Below are positions 45,593 through 57,700 of a stretch of 64,000 nt of DNA, piece after piece. The position numbers were made by a program, and so were the translations under genes. Position 1 is the stretch's first letter. Every line of letters begins with the position of its first letter. This DNA comes from Rhizomucor pusillus (lineage: Eukaryota > Mucoromycota > Mucoromycetes > Mucorales > Lichtheimiaceae). A model generated the notes under the pieces. The model was not told where the DNA came from. It saw nothing but the letters and a program-made list of their open reading frames with translations, and did no database searches. The stretch covers positions 1 through 64,000 of the forward strand of contig FWWN02000613.1 in assembly GCA_900175165.2 (NCBI GenBank), given 5' to 3'.

Positions 45593-47380
45593 ATGGCAAC
45601 GCAGTCGTTGTCGCCGCCGCCTCCGTCGCAGCTGCAGCTGACGGATGAGTCGGCCAACCTGGGCAAACACAAAGGTGCGTTTGCACTGGGGAGGAGGAAA
45701 CATTGCGCAATTGAAAACACATTCTCATCCCCTCCTCCTCCTCTTTCTAGCTTTGATGCTGTTGCAACCAACCAAAAAATCCCAAGTGACGACAGTCATC
45801 TTGAAACCTCGCAATATTCCCTTCCAGACGAAGACACTAGAACTCCACGATAATGTACACGTCAAGGTCGGCAGGCAGACATCGTCAAAGACTCAGCCTG
45901 GTCCGTTCAACGGCTACTTTGACTCTAAAGTATTATCAAGGACACACGCAGAGATATGGAGCGAACATGGAAAAGTAAATATTTCTCTCTTTCCTTGTCA
46001 GTTAAACCGACATTTGACCCAAAAAAATTATCTGTAGGTGTATATAAAGGATATCAAGTCAAGTAACGGCACGTTTTTGAACGGGAGACGGCTTTCAAAT
46101 GAGAACGAAGAGAGCAAACCCACCGAGATCAGATCGAATGACGAGATTGAATTCGGTATTGATATTTCACAAGATGACGGATCAAGTAAGAAGAGCACAT
46201 GATAATTCCCGCCCGCTCTGTGCAAGTATAATAACCTCTTTGAGCATACCAGTTCTGTACCATAAAGTAGCTTGTCAGGTACACATCATACCTACACCGC
46301 TGTCCCAGGTGGACAGCGCAGTCTTGAAAGAATTATGTATTGGCATACCCAACGGAAACAACAATGAAGCTCATCATTCCGTAAGTCTCGGCTTTTCGTG
46401 TGTGCGTTGTTCTGAGACACCAAAAGTTGATAAATGTTGTTTCTTTCTATAGCTACATCGCAAAACATCCTCCTCTTCCATATCCACCATCTCCTCTGTA
46501 CATTCATCTGCATCCGTGGCTGTTGACTTGTCTTCTTCACCTGGCGCGATATCTGGCAGACGTTCAAACAAGAACTTGGACCTCTTAGTGAACAGATTAC
46601 AAGTATGTCTGTTTTGAACACCATTACAATACGCGGTGATTAGCTTATGCTTTATTAGAGCGAACTACAAAAATCGCAGGAAGTCGAAGGACAACTGAAA
46701 GCTGTGAAGGAAGCAATATCTGATGTCAGTACAACGATCAACGATACATTGTTAGGGCAGGCTGTAAGTACTAAAAATGGGAGGGGATGCTGACGCTTTA
46801 GTGATCTTATCTTGGGGTTATCTTGCAGAATGCACGGAATGCAGCTTTGCAGCGGAAGCTCCAAGAAGCAGAGGCTCAGGTAAAATCGTATGCAGAAAAG
46901 AGCCGGCAGCAGGACAGGGCTATCGCTAGCGCATCGAAAGAACTGCTCAGTCTTCGGAATACAATACGGCAGCTAGAACGGGGGAGTGGAGTAACGACGA
47001 AACCAGCAGACAAGGAGGAGGAGGAAAAGTCAAAGGCAAATGCGTTACGAGAACTGCAAGAAATCCAATTGACATTGGAAGCAGAGAAAATCAAACTAGA
47101 GAAACAGCTCCTTGAAAAGCAATCTCGCTCACTCAAATATGAAGCGGAGTGCATAGAACTGAGACGACGAGTGATTGAACTTGAGGAAGAGGCACGAAAA
47201 TTACGGATTCTCAATAACAACACCTTGGCAGATCTTTTCCAGGTAAATGCATACCTCCTGAATGCTCAAAGATGGCACGAATCTGACGACACAAAATGGC
47301 AGCATCGTATGTTTCAGACAGTAATAGCAGTCTTACTCGCCATAATATCCGCACTTCTCTATGTCATTTTTGTACTGTGA
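45593..47380 (+). CDS. FHA-domain tail-anchored coiled-coil protein (SLMAP / Far9-Far10 / PRO45-like, STRIPAK)
   Basis: The start MATQSLSPPPPSQLQLT is spliced via GKHK/ALMLLQPTKK to the FHA domain: VTTVILKPRNIPFQTKTLEL, VKVGRQT, GYFDSKVLSRTHAEIWSEHG and VYIKDIKSSNGTFLNGRRLS, then IRSNDEIEFGIDIS. These are the phosphothreonine-binding FHA landmarks (GR, S-R-x-H, SSNGTFxNG). A Ser-rich linker and a long coiled coil follow (from SELQKSQEVEGQLKAVKE to RRRVIELEEEARKLRIL). The C-terminus is one hydrophobic anchor, MFQTVIAVLLAIISALLYVI. This layout is that of SLMAP and its fungal homologues Far9/Far10, HAM-4 and PRO45, which tether the STRIPAK phosphatase-kinase complex to the ER and nuclear envelope. 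Several short introns are needed in the first half. Confidence 0.88.
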
Positions 47381-48083
47381 CATTTAAAGAAGTGATTATG
47401 GATGTGAATAGTAATCCCACCTCCCTTTCCATCAATCTTTTGAGCAGAACAATTTGTAAAGTATACCACCCATCCATCAATATTTTGGAATTATTTTTCA
47501 TTCTACAATACTGGAAACGATACCTCAAGTTTTATATTTGTAGTCATGGAGACATTGAGTAATAATTGTGATGATACAAATATTTGGTGCCAGACCATGT
47601 AACCAACGGAAATATCCTAATGTGCACACCAGATGCCAAGTGATAGCAAGCAAACAGACAATGTTCTCTTTGGCAAACAAGATCTCATGATTTCAGATAT
47701 GTAGAAATGACAGGCTTTAAATAGCGCGTGGGCAGGTGTGGTACTGCGGCGCCACTAGTACCGTGTGTTTCCACATGGCAATCTCTGCTCCTGCGTTTCA
47801 GCAAATGAAAACGAGGACCCGAGTGTTCACGGTAACCACTGCACATTTTCTCGCCAAGAAGTGACCAATAATTCTCCAATTTACACATCAGTCTTTATAC
47901 AGAAATTTTATGCATAGTACTGTAGAGAGAGGGATAAAAATGAAAGAATGAAAGAGCTACTGAGAGAATGGCTATGTACAGACGGACGGGCACGAGGAGG
48001 AAATGATGCGATAACAAAAAGAGAGAGAGAAAGAAAGAAAGACAGGCAGAAAGGAGATGGTTTTCACGTCTGGTTATGGGCTG
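47381..48083. other. intergenic, convergent 3' flanks
   Basis: About 700 bases between convergent genes. There is a GA-rich run near 48015-48045. No coding signal seen. Confidence 0.5.
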
Positions 48084-48479
48084 CTAATAAACGTCGTTGC
48101 TCTTCCAAAGATCTTTAACTGAACTGACGTAATTTGTTTCGCCTGGATACATTCTGTGGCCGTGAGAGTCGTACATGATAGGGGAGTATGGGTTGCCGTA
48201 ATACGATCCGTATCTCAGTCGGTTCAAGAGACCACGAAACAGGCCTGGTGAGCGATATCGTCCGTAGTAACCGCCGTAGGGTGGGTAGTAGCCGCCGTAG
48301 CCCGCGCCGGCTCCGTAGTAGTACGATGAAGGACCATACAACTGGCTATACATGTACGGGTTGTGCATGTAGGCACCTGCGCTGTAACTGCCATACGGCA
48401 TATTATACACTGCAAGGTGTGTGGTTAGTCACTGCAAGAGGACGCGATAACAGCAGCACGTACTTGAGTAATACGACAT
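48084..48479 (-). CDS. small Tyr/Gly-rich low-complexity protein
   Basis: Two exons: MSYYS is spliced to MYNMPYGSYSAGAYMHN, giving about 112 residues. The body is dominated by Tyr, Gly, Pro and Ser (YYYGAGAGYGGYYPPYGGYY), then turns basic and helical (SPGLFRGLLNRLRYGSYYG). It ends in a more ordinary tail, YPGETNYVSSVKDLWKSNDV. No signal peptide or membrane segment is seen. The composition is like prion-like or condensate-forming domains and some secreted glycine-rich proteins. I do not recognise an orthologue. The clean intron and open reading frame over the biased region support a real gene. Confidence 0.65.
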
Positions 48480-50419
48480 TGAGAGAGAGTTGTAGGGAGT
48501 AAAGGATTAAGAGAAAAGGGAAAATGGGCTCCTTTTTTATATCCCCTTGTGATGCTGGGAACTGCATATTTGATTGGCTCCTACGTACGGCGGGCAACCA
48601 TCCAACCTTTTTTTCACTTTGCCTCCTTTCCCAAAGTCTCTTTTCTTAAAGTTGGATTGGACTGGACTGGATTGGGCTGATCTCGTCAGGTGCTGCCTGT
48701 AATTTAGACATTGTAGCTGCAATTCAGACGACAAATCCCTTTCTAGACTTGGGTGTTCGAGAACCTCCCACCACCACCCACTCGGGACGGAGTAGCAGGT
48801 TCCGATCAAGTACGATGTCATATGGACAACTGAAATGAGTTTCACAATACATCAGCGAATCAGCATGCCCGGGGATCAGCAGATACCGTAGCCAGGACCC
48901 GTCCTAGAGCCACGTTTAAAGTCAAATAAACATAGCACATTGAAAGGCGATCTCTTTTGCAGCAAGGAGAGTTGCAAAGCAAAGATTGATACGCGGTAAC
49001 AATTGAAAGTGTCATTGTTATTATTGTTTCCACTTTTGTCACGGAACGCTTCCTTCCGAAGCATCCGGGGCCTCATCCGACGACGACATTGTCGACAACG
49101 CTTTTTTTCTTGTCCACTGCCGACCGATAAGGGCTACCGGGTTCTCTCCCACACTGTTAGCGCTGTTTTACTCGATTATACTTTGAACCAACTGATCCCT
49201 CTCGTATCACAGCAACCTGTCAAGGAATTTCACCTGCGCCCCCAGCGTCTACACAAATCACATTATCTAGATATCTTTCTTACCACCACAGAACATGCTT
49301 AGCACAATTTGCATGGTTACAAACATTGATCCATTTAAGCCAACAACGTACTTATCCCAGCAGCTACTAAGCACCAAAATTCAAGGCCTGATGGATAGAT
49401 AAATAAATAAACAGTCATCGTCGTCTATGCTAGATCTATGGTGACATCATCAAGGGTCAAATGATGAGGAACCGCCCGCCTTTTTTATTTTATTTTTGAG
49501 TTAAATAAGTAGGTATATTAGCGGAAAGCGATTCCCTCCGCGTTACTTGGATCGACGTGTGAAAAGGGATCATACTCTGAGCATATACTTTACATTGACC
49601 ACCGATGATATAGATAAGTCTACTTATATTTCTTCTAAAGCTGCACCAGATCGTGAGCAGAAAGCGTTAAAGCTTGACTTGAAGAGATCACTTTTCTTTT
49701 TGCATTGAACGGACCCTTTTCTCATCAGAATGTGCAATGTTGCACGATGACCGTTTTTATGTTTTTTGCCAAGTGAATGGAGATCCCCATATCCTGGGTC
49801 CCCACCTGGATTACCGTTGGGGACATCAACGTCATATGCTGGCGTACAACAAAAGGGCCTTCTCACTGTGTTACTTACTGTGCTACTTGCCTACCAATAG
49901 TCCCCATTCGAGATTATGCAGTTTTCTGCGGAGCTTAAGTCGCGACTCCAGCAGTATCGAGAGTTAAAGAATTCTTAACAAATCTGTCTAGAAAACTAGC
50001 CTAGTCTCAGAGGAAGCGCAATCGATTACACCATCGCTTTCCGGTTACTTTGCGTTGTCCTTCACGAAGGGTTTAAACAGCCGCTGTTGCTGCCGTTGCA
50101 ATATGATCTCAACACGGAATGGTGATATTCTGCCACTAGGATTTATTCCATAATACTTGCTTGTACCGAATTCTTTACTCGGAATGCGCCAAGCAACACA
50201 TCAAAGTTGGTGTGGTCCACTGGTACATAAAATGTGCTAAGATGCTTCATTCTATACATCTCATGGTATCGCAAATCCATAGTATATATGTCGCGTCCTT
50301 GCTATTTCCAGTGAAGATGAGCACACGCCAACGTACCGCAGACTCAAATTCTCGATATAGACCAATTGCCCGACCGTCCAACAAGTTCAGTGTATCGAGG
50401 ATCTCTTGTATTTGAAAGA

Positions 50420-50560
50420 CCTGGTGCAGCAAATTTTTTTGGTAAACCGGTAGATATTTTTTGCTGCATTGGTGTCTCGATTGCATATTGTGTTGCAAAT
50501 ACGACGATGCAACATTCTGTGCAGTTGGCTGCACGTCAACGGACGTCCGGGAAGCGGCGC
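50420..50560 (-). mobile_element. TnpB/Fanzor-like zinc-ribbon and RuvC-III relic
   Basis: The minus strand reads NCTECCIVVF in one frame and, one frame over and directly continuing, CNTICNRDTNAAKNIYRFTK. Together they resemble the CxxC...CxxC zinc ribbon followed by the NRDxNAAxNI RuvC-III motif that ends OrfB/TnpB/Fanzor proteins. A frameshift between the halves and stops upstream indicate a dead copy. The N-terminal RuvC-I and RuvC-II parts could not be identified in the adjacent sequence. Confidence 0.45.
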
Positions 50561-51618
50561 GCCTTCCGATATCGTTATCCGGCCACGTTCTGCTTGCCAT
50601 AGTTGCTCCAGGTCTATTGCGTACGGTGCAGTGCCAAATCGTTGTTGGCCGCCACCTCGAGCCAGTATCCCCTGGTTTGCTTGGTTGCCTGGAACCGTTA
50701 AGGCGATTTTCCTGCCTTCCCTGGTGTATGTAAGGCCCAGACCATCTTCGAGGAAGTATACCCGTACATGGCAGATGGGAGAATATCCTCGGCAGCTTTC
50801 ATTAATGCAAGGCATCAATCTGGCATGAGAGCCACGGGAGTGACGCCGTGAGGTTCATGTATCTTGCTTTTGAGTGTACGAGCGGCAATGGATAACATTG
50901 TAATCTGAATACATGCCATAGCAATCTGGAAGGATGCTAGGCGGTTTTATTTGTTGCCCAAATGGCTGACTGGCCATAGGAAATTTCGAGATGATGGTGA
51001 GTTGTTGATCGCATCAACTATCAATACCTTGGGACATTTGGCCGTCATATCCATTGCCTCTGGATGCGGGTCGACCAAGGCGTGCGAGAGGGAACGGCAA
51101 AAGGAGCACGTCTGAGGTTGGTAATTGTAAGGCTTCTGCTGCCCACATCCTTGCTTCTTGATCAATCTTCCTTGCTTTGTGAAGCTGACGGATGACTGTG
51201 AATATCGTTAACCTTCGTGATTATCCATTTGGAGTAGTGGAAATCGGGAATACGCTGCTAGTTGTTAAGGTGCGCTTCAGTGTGGCGACACCGGTTTTAC
51301 CAATTGTTGAGTTCTGTCTTTGCATATTCTCTGCCGTTTCGTTTTTCCCTGGTCGTTTCGGTACTGTGCTGCTTCGCTTCGAATATGCTACCCCTTGAGC
51401 TGCTGACACCTGAGGCAGATGTTCCTCAAACTCTTATTAAAGTAATCGCGTTCGAAAGCGGCAGTATCTTGAGAGAATAATAAAGAATAGGAAAAAAAGA
51501 AGAGCTCGGAGGACAATTTTCTTTGTGTGCCAATTTTCTTTGCGTGCCGGGTCCCCTTATTTCACCCCGCTGAAGTCTCGATTTCTTTTAATATGCATAA
51601 GCGACGGAAGTGCTGCGT

Positions 51619-51873
51619 ATGAGCAGTATTTCAGCAGAGGATGCTGCCCAGTACGCGCAAAGAGTCAGAGAGATTGTACGAGGAACTGATGCGCTGCTGC
51701 TTATTGAATTTTCGATACTCATAAATACAAAGACAATAAAAGGGACTGGACTTTACACTTTAGATAGCTTCATGTCTTCTCGAGTTAGAAATCAAGACTC
51801 CATCGGGGCAAAACAAGGATCTAGTGTTGCTATGCGAAGCGAAACCATGCCTGTCCATAAATTTAGACAATAG
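51619..51873 (+). CDS. short hypothetical ORF
   Basis: An 84-codon plus-strand frame beginning MSSISAEDAAQYAQRVRE with a helical N-terminus and a basic C-terminal half. No intron signals or family match. It lies in the gene-poor repeat-like region, so it may be a remnant or chance ORF. Confidence 0.2.
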   Translation: MSSISAEDAAQYAQRVREIVRGTDALLLIEFSILINTKTIKGTGLYTLDSFMSSRVRNQDSIGAKQGSSVAMRSETMPVHKFRQ

Positions 51874-52173
51874 ATCGAAAACAACAACAGACTGTGCCAT
51901 CCCCAGGTCCAAGTTCTGACTAAATGATCGTGATATTTTGTTCAGACAATATCGAATTCTCGATGTTGAAGTTTTTTCTTTTTCATTCCGATACTTCTTG
52001 TATGTACAAGATTGGACGATGAGGAAAGGTTGCGAAGACGAAGATAGAGAGAGGTGTAAGAAGGGAAGAGGGCAAGTTGAAAGAAAAGAGAAAAAAGACT
52101 AGACTGTGTAAAATGTGTGAGTATGATTCTAAGAGTGTCGATAGTAAAAGCAGCAGTTGTATAAAGAAATGAT

Positions 52174-53499
52174 TTAACCGAGGATTTGAACCTTGATGGC
52201 ATTGTCGCGACCCTCCTTGACATGCTCGAATGCCTTGATTGCCTCGTGCAGAGGATAAGTGTGTGTAATGAGGGGCTTGACGTCAATAGCACCTGATGCC
52301 AGCATTTTGACAGCGGTGGCATAAGTCTGAATACCCAAACAAGTAAGCACCGTGTTACTTTGGTCAAAACGTTAAAACTTACGTTGCAGTAGCGGAAAAT
52401 ACCCTTGATATCAACTTCACGGGCGGCTACTTCTGAAGTAGGCAAGTTTTGCATGCTTCCGCCCATACCGACCAATACGACCGATCCACCGCTCTTGGAA
52501 AGCTGTTTACTGATCGTTAGCATCGGGCTTTTCCTCGATCGCCAAGTTTTATAATACTTGCCAAAACAGACATCTGGACGCATGTTTCTGCGCCGGTGCA
52601 GTCAATTACAGCATCCGCTAACTCTTCGGTCTCGAGGATGGCTGATACCATTCTGCGGGAGTATTCCATATTTGGTTCGCCGGGCTGAGCGCGCTGCAAG
52701 AGCACCTGTGAATCTGTGTAATAGTTCTTTGCAAACTCGAGACGCGAGGGCACCAAGTCTGCAATGGTGACATGGCCTGCGCCAGCTGCTTTAGCGGCGG
52801 CAGCGCAGAGCAGACCCACGGGACCAGCTCCAAAGATGAAGACACGCGAGCCTGATGTAATGTTGCCACGGCGGGCAGCGTGGATACCGACAGACAAGGG
52901 TTCAATCAATGCACCCTCTTCAAGCGAAACATGATCGGGTAACTTGAAGCAAAAGTCAGCAGCGTGCTTGTAATAATTGCATAAAGTGCCGTCAACAGGG
53001 GGAGTGGCTGCAAATGACATTTCATAGCAGAGGTTGTAGCGTCCACTCTTGCATTGGTCACACATGCGGCATGCAACGCCAGGTTCTAATGCAACTCGGT
53101 CGCCGACCTTGAGGTTCTTGACATTCGGACCAAGAGCAGCAACGACACCTGCAGACTCATGGCCAAGAATCATGGGTTCCTTGAGCTGGAAGGAACCAAT
53201 GCCGCCGTGCTGCCAATAGTGCACGTCCGACCCGCAAATGCCTGTTGCCTTTACATTAATCAAGACCTCTGTTGACAACAACCTTTTAGTCAGTCATCTA
53301 TACGTTTAAGTCCCTTGTCTATCCTTACCTCCAGGGCCGAGTTCGGGTATAGGGCGGTTCTCCTGTTGTTTAGTTTGAAAGTAGTCTATTTAGCTATTTG
53401 TCCAAGGGGGCGCTTGTCAGTCCAAACGCGTACCAAAACAATATCATGCTTCTTGCGCAAAACAACGCACTGATTGGTTTCTTCTCGGGGCAGAGTCAT
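52174..53499 (-). CDS. zinc-dependent polyol dehydrogenase (sorbitol/xylitol/L-arabinitol dehydrogenase family)
   Basis: The first exon MTLPREETNQCVVLRKKH joins through DIVL/ENRPIPELGPGE to VLINVKATGICGSDVHYW, with the catalytic-zinc Cys in CGSD. GHESAGVVAALGPNVK (His-Glu) follows. The structural-zinc cysteines sit in CRMCDQCKSGRYNLC. The NAD-binding Rossmann motif is VFIFGAGPVGLLCAAA. Later come VGMGGSMQNLPTSEVAAREV, DIKGIFRYCN, and the C-terminus EAIKAFEHVKEGRDNAIKVQ. This is the medium-chain PDH subfamily that oxidises sorbitol, xylitol or arabinitol to ketoses in fungal pentose/hexitol catabolism. Which polyol is used cannot be decided by eye. At least five exons; the last exons are short. 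All zinc ligands are present. Confidence 0.92.
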
Positions 53500-53733
53500 C
53501 TTTTACTTTTAGACCAGACACGAAAGATTTAAAAAAAGCGAAAGAGAATGGAAACCGACTCAGTGTAAGCTTTCTAAGCCTTTTAAAAACGGGGTAAGCA
53601 TCGCCGATGTATTGAACCCCACTTGGAGGACGAATCGGAAAGTTTAGACTTTACTGCTAAATTTGTCATAGTGCCCTTGCTATATATGTAATAGTTCGTA
53701 CCATGGCGGACAATCCCTATATGGTGATCAACT

Positions 53734-54577
53734 TCAAATTTTCCGAGATTTACTTTCTTCTGCTACTACATCCTTTGTATTGTTTGCATCATCGCTTGTT
53801 GTTGTGTTTACCGTAGCATCCTTCTTCTCTTTTGCATTCACCACGCTGCTGCTGACAGTCTCCTCTCCTTCCGGCGGTGCGGGGAAATACATGGGCACAA
53901 AGACGACGAGAGCCAAGAGACACAGCATCGTGACGACCGCGGTGATGGGCGATACTCCAGAAAGGTACTTTACAAAGCGACCCATGTAAGATGCAGCGTT
54001 TCCACTGTTTTAGTTTTTTTATGGCGTGAATAAGATGATGAGATGTGTTATGTTTCATATATCCCTGCATGCAGAAAAACTTACATGACACTGTAAGGGG
54101 AAGTGAGGCCATTGACGGGCTCAATGGCTCGCCACTCTTGATTTTCCAGGAGCGCAACAAGGTTATTCACGGTACCTGCAGGGAGCACGCGCACCTGCTG
54201 GTTCTTGACGTGCACAACGGTCGGTAGACGGGATATGAAGAAACGTGCTGACAATCCCGGGTTGGTTTCCACATTGACTTTGCCAAAATGGACCTTCTGC
54301 GCACCACTTTCCGCTAAAGCTCGCTCAGCAGCTTCAAACTTTGGCGCATATTGCCGACAATATCCGCACCAGTCAGCGTAGCTATATGCACCGTGCACTT
54401 ATGTTAGTATCAAAGAGAGAAGAAAGTTTGACTAACCGAGGGAATGACGTACAAGTCCAAAACCCATTCCTCATCGTACTTGACTTTCGTCCAGAATGTA
54501 TGATCATCAATCTCAACCACCTCTGCCACCGCGAACGTGGCGAGCATCAGGAGCAACGCGACATGGAGCCAACGCAT
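53734..54577 (-). CDS. thioredoxin-like transmembrane ER protein (TMX/PDI type)
   Basis: The start MRWLHVALLLMLATFAVA is a clear signal peptide, followed by EVVEIDDHTFWTKVKYDEEW. The thioredoxin domain has active site YADWCGYCRQYAPKFE (CGYC), then KVHFGKVNVETNPGLSARF and the cis-Pro loop SRLPTVVHVKN. After the domain a membrane helix (TAVVTMLCLLALVVFVPMY) precedes a short charged cytosolic tail ending ESKSRKI. The layout is signal peptide, one thioredoxin fold, one membrane span: that of TMX1-like oxidoreductases in the ER. The CGYC active site is nearer to PDI (CGHC) than to the CPAC of TMX1. It probably helps oxidative folding of membrane proteins. Several introns occur, one just before the active site. 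Confidence 0.88.
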
Positions 54578-54723
54578 CTCGTGTAAACGGGCAGCGGAAA
54601 AGAAAGGTCGGGTACAACGTCGGTTTCTCAAAATGCAAATATGCTTGCCAGGTCGTGTTTTTTTAAAAAAGAAAGAGACATAAAAAGAGAAGAAGAACAG
54701 ATGAGTTGGCGGGTAATGTTACA

Positions 54724-54743
54724 AAGAGAGAGAGAGAGAGAAA
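54724..54743. repeat. (GA)n microsatellite
   Basis: A run of AG dinucleotides of about 20 bases in the 3' flank of the F-BAR gene. Confidence 0.8.
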
Positions 54744-54774
54744 GGTAATATTAGTACTAGCAGCATGCAAACAC

Positions 54775-57700
54775 CTAGGCGCTTTCAAAGTAGTTGCCCG
54801 GGATAAGGCCTCGTTGTCTCCGCTGTGGATGTTCTGCCTCCCACCAGCCATCCACTTGCCTGTGGATCACTGCCAGAACGTCACCAGCTTGGAAGCTCAT
54901 TTCAGAAGGAATCTATCACAAAAATAAAAAAAGTTGAATTACCATAGTTTGCGGTGACTTCTGACTCGAGATATGTTTTACCTTGGCTTCGTAAGACCAG
55001 ATAGCACGAACTTTAATTAATGGATTGCATCAGTCGGCAAACAGATCAAGTATCAATTTAGATTCAAGTCCTTACCATACTCCATCACTGGTGTACCATC
55101 AGTGAGATATCGTTGAAACTTTGCTGATGACGGCCGAGGAGACATTGCTGCAAACGATGAAGGCCGCCCTGACGGTGCGTTCATGGGACTTGCCATCGCC
55201 ACGCTGCCTCTCGGGCCCAAAGGTGCAGTTGCTACAGGCGCACTGCCAGCTCCCATACTATGTTCATATACGTATGATGTTCTCGGACGCTCAATGATAT
55301 GGCTGTTACTATTGTTATTGCTGGCTGATCCAAGCTGCTCGTTCAAAGAAGTGGATGATGCCACAGCTGCTGCAGCTACCTCTGGTGATTCATCTGCCGC
55401 GTGATGCCGTTTGTCCTTTTTGCCACCAAAGATGTTCAATGAGAATCGGTTTCCTTTATCCTTTTCTTTCGCTGGCGGCTGTAAGCTTGGACGGTTTTTA
55501 TCGAACGATGACGTCGGCCCGGCAGGTTCGTTCGAGTTCTTGAGCATGCCCTTCATCAGCTTGCCGAATTTCTTTTTGCCTCCAGTTCCGCTGTTGTTGC
55601 TAACAGATTCGGATATCGGCTCAGGCAAGTGTGTCTCGTCCTCGTAACTGACACTTCTGTCGTGTAACTCTACCCCCTGATGATTGTTGTGGCTGTCGTT
55701 GTTGCTGTGATCGCCGTGGTACAAGGTCGGCATGAGCGCTGGATCTTTGGCTGGCACGTCGTACTCTTCTTCGTACATGGATCCGTAACGACCATTGTTC
55801 GGTTGCGAGGGAGTCGCTTGCCACGACGATGTCTGGTGCGCCTGTGCCCTTCCTGCCGCAATGACCTGCTGTGCCACAGCTTGGGTTGTCTGGGCGGGAG
55901 CAGCAGCTGGAGGAGGAGCACTGCTAATCTTGTTGGGTATCTCGATTTTCAAGTTTGGATGTGGACGATTCGATTTAGTTAGTGCACTGTTGTTTCCTTC
56001 ATGTTTAGAGAAAACTTGGGCAGCTGCGTCGACATGCATTGCATTCTGTTGTTGCTGCTGTGATGGAGAAGAAGACTGCAACATACTCGAGCGCGGTGTA
56101 TTAGTTCGCGAAGCTGGTTGGCCATCATACATTCGAGCATTCTGAGCGCGTACTGGTAACTGCTGAGGTCGTCTGATTGAGGAAATGACCCACTTCTCGT
56201 CTTTGGGAGGTGGACGTGTATATTGGACTGATCCATCATCGCTGACACTCAAGTTATCCTGCAATTGCACGCCTACTGCTCCAGTTGACTGGTTAGTTTC
56301 CTTGATGTCTGCCTGTCTTTCGTTTTGTTTTTCGTCACTGTCATCCTTCTTTGTGTCCCGAGTTTCTTCTGCCGGTGCAGTCTTTGGCTCAGCTCTTGAT
56401 TGAACTGCTGCTGCTGCTGTTGTTTGCACTTGCATCTGCGGGGATTTCTCCGAAGGAGACTTGGTATCCTCAACACTGGCGACGAATGTGAGGTTAGGAA
56501 CAGGTTTGTACTTTTCGTCGTCTTTGCTCTTGATGGATGATTTCATGGATGCAGGTCTTTCGGATTCCATTGACGGTTCTGCTGCTGTTGCTGCTGCTGC
56601 AGTTGTGGCTGCTGACATTTCTGGGACATTATCTGCAGAAAAAGCCTCGTGTTCATCACGGTGTTCCTTCGTCTCGGGTCTTGGACTAGATACTGGTTCT
56701 GGAGATTCCTTTAATGCTTCAGGCATGGGTGATACATCTTGAATAAACGATTGTTGGATGTCGTTTTGTTTTGCTGGCTGTTCTTCATTGACTATCGCGG
56801 GCGGTGTGGGAACGTGCGTTTCGGATGTTGGCTGTTTATCCATAGATTTCTTTTCATCCACCAACACCATCGCTTCGACTTCTCTCATAGCGGATGCTAC
56901 TGCATCTGCGTGTTCTGTTGTTTGAGTTGGTTCAGTCGGCTGCTGTTGCTGTTCAACTTCACGTTGAGTTTCAGCAAGATCTGTATCTGTGTTTGTCGCC
57001 TTTACACCGAGATCCTCCAGCTGTCTTTCCAAAGACTTTGCTCCTTCGTCAGACGATGGCTGCATGGGTGGAGATGGTGTAGGTGCAGGCATTAGAGGTA
57101 ACGCTTTCGCATCCAATCCGTTCATGTCCTGATGGATAGACGATGCGGGTGTAAGCTGTGCGCTGGGAGTGCCGTGCATATCGATGGATACGAATGGTTC
57201 AAATTGCATCATTTCTAGTATTCATTGTCAGAATGCGCAAAAGTACAACAGAGAAAAATCTATTCTGTCGTACCAGGCAAGTTAGAACCAGTGCCGTAAT
57301 GTTGGATGAACTCGTTGATATCTCTCTCCATGTTTGTCAATTCCAACGTCGTACGAATACGTTCACAGCACTGAAGAGAGACATATAATTAGAGAGACTG
57401 TCATGAACACTGCAGTGCTATACTTGCCTGATCATCTACGAGATAGACACTGGACATCATGCTGGAAAATCTAGAAATCGAATCAACTCAGCTCATTATT
57501 CCCATTGTCTGCTACGCGCTGTGCTACGTACGCCCACAAACTGTTGTGAATGTAACCTATCCGTTTCTCTTCCATGTCCTGGAATATATCGCATGCATTT
57601 CGCCAGCTTTGGATCCAGTCGGTTGTGACCGAGTTGTACACTTCGACGGCGCGCTTATATTCCTGAGCTGTTGTTATTTGCCAAGACGAGTCAGTCCTCG

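Larger units (their letters stand above)
48480..52173. other. 3.7 kb gene-poor region with decayed mobile-element sequence
   Basis: Only fragments are seen: a TnpB/Fanzor-like tail near 50.5 kb, a possible zinc-knuckle-like piece at 50947-51165 (minus, CSFCRSLSHALVD) and a short plus-strand ORF near 51.6 kb. No complete gene is supported. Confidence 0.45.

Noticed and set aside
49003..49302. Plus-strand ORF considered as a further rRNA or retrotransposon piece
   Set aside because: Reading both strands gave no match to conserved LSU/SSU blocks or reverse-transcriptase motifs.
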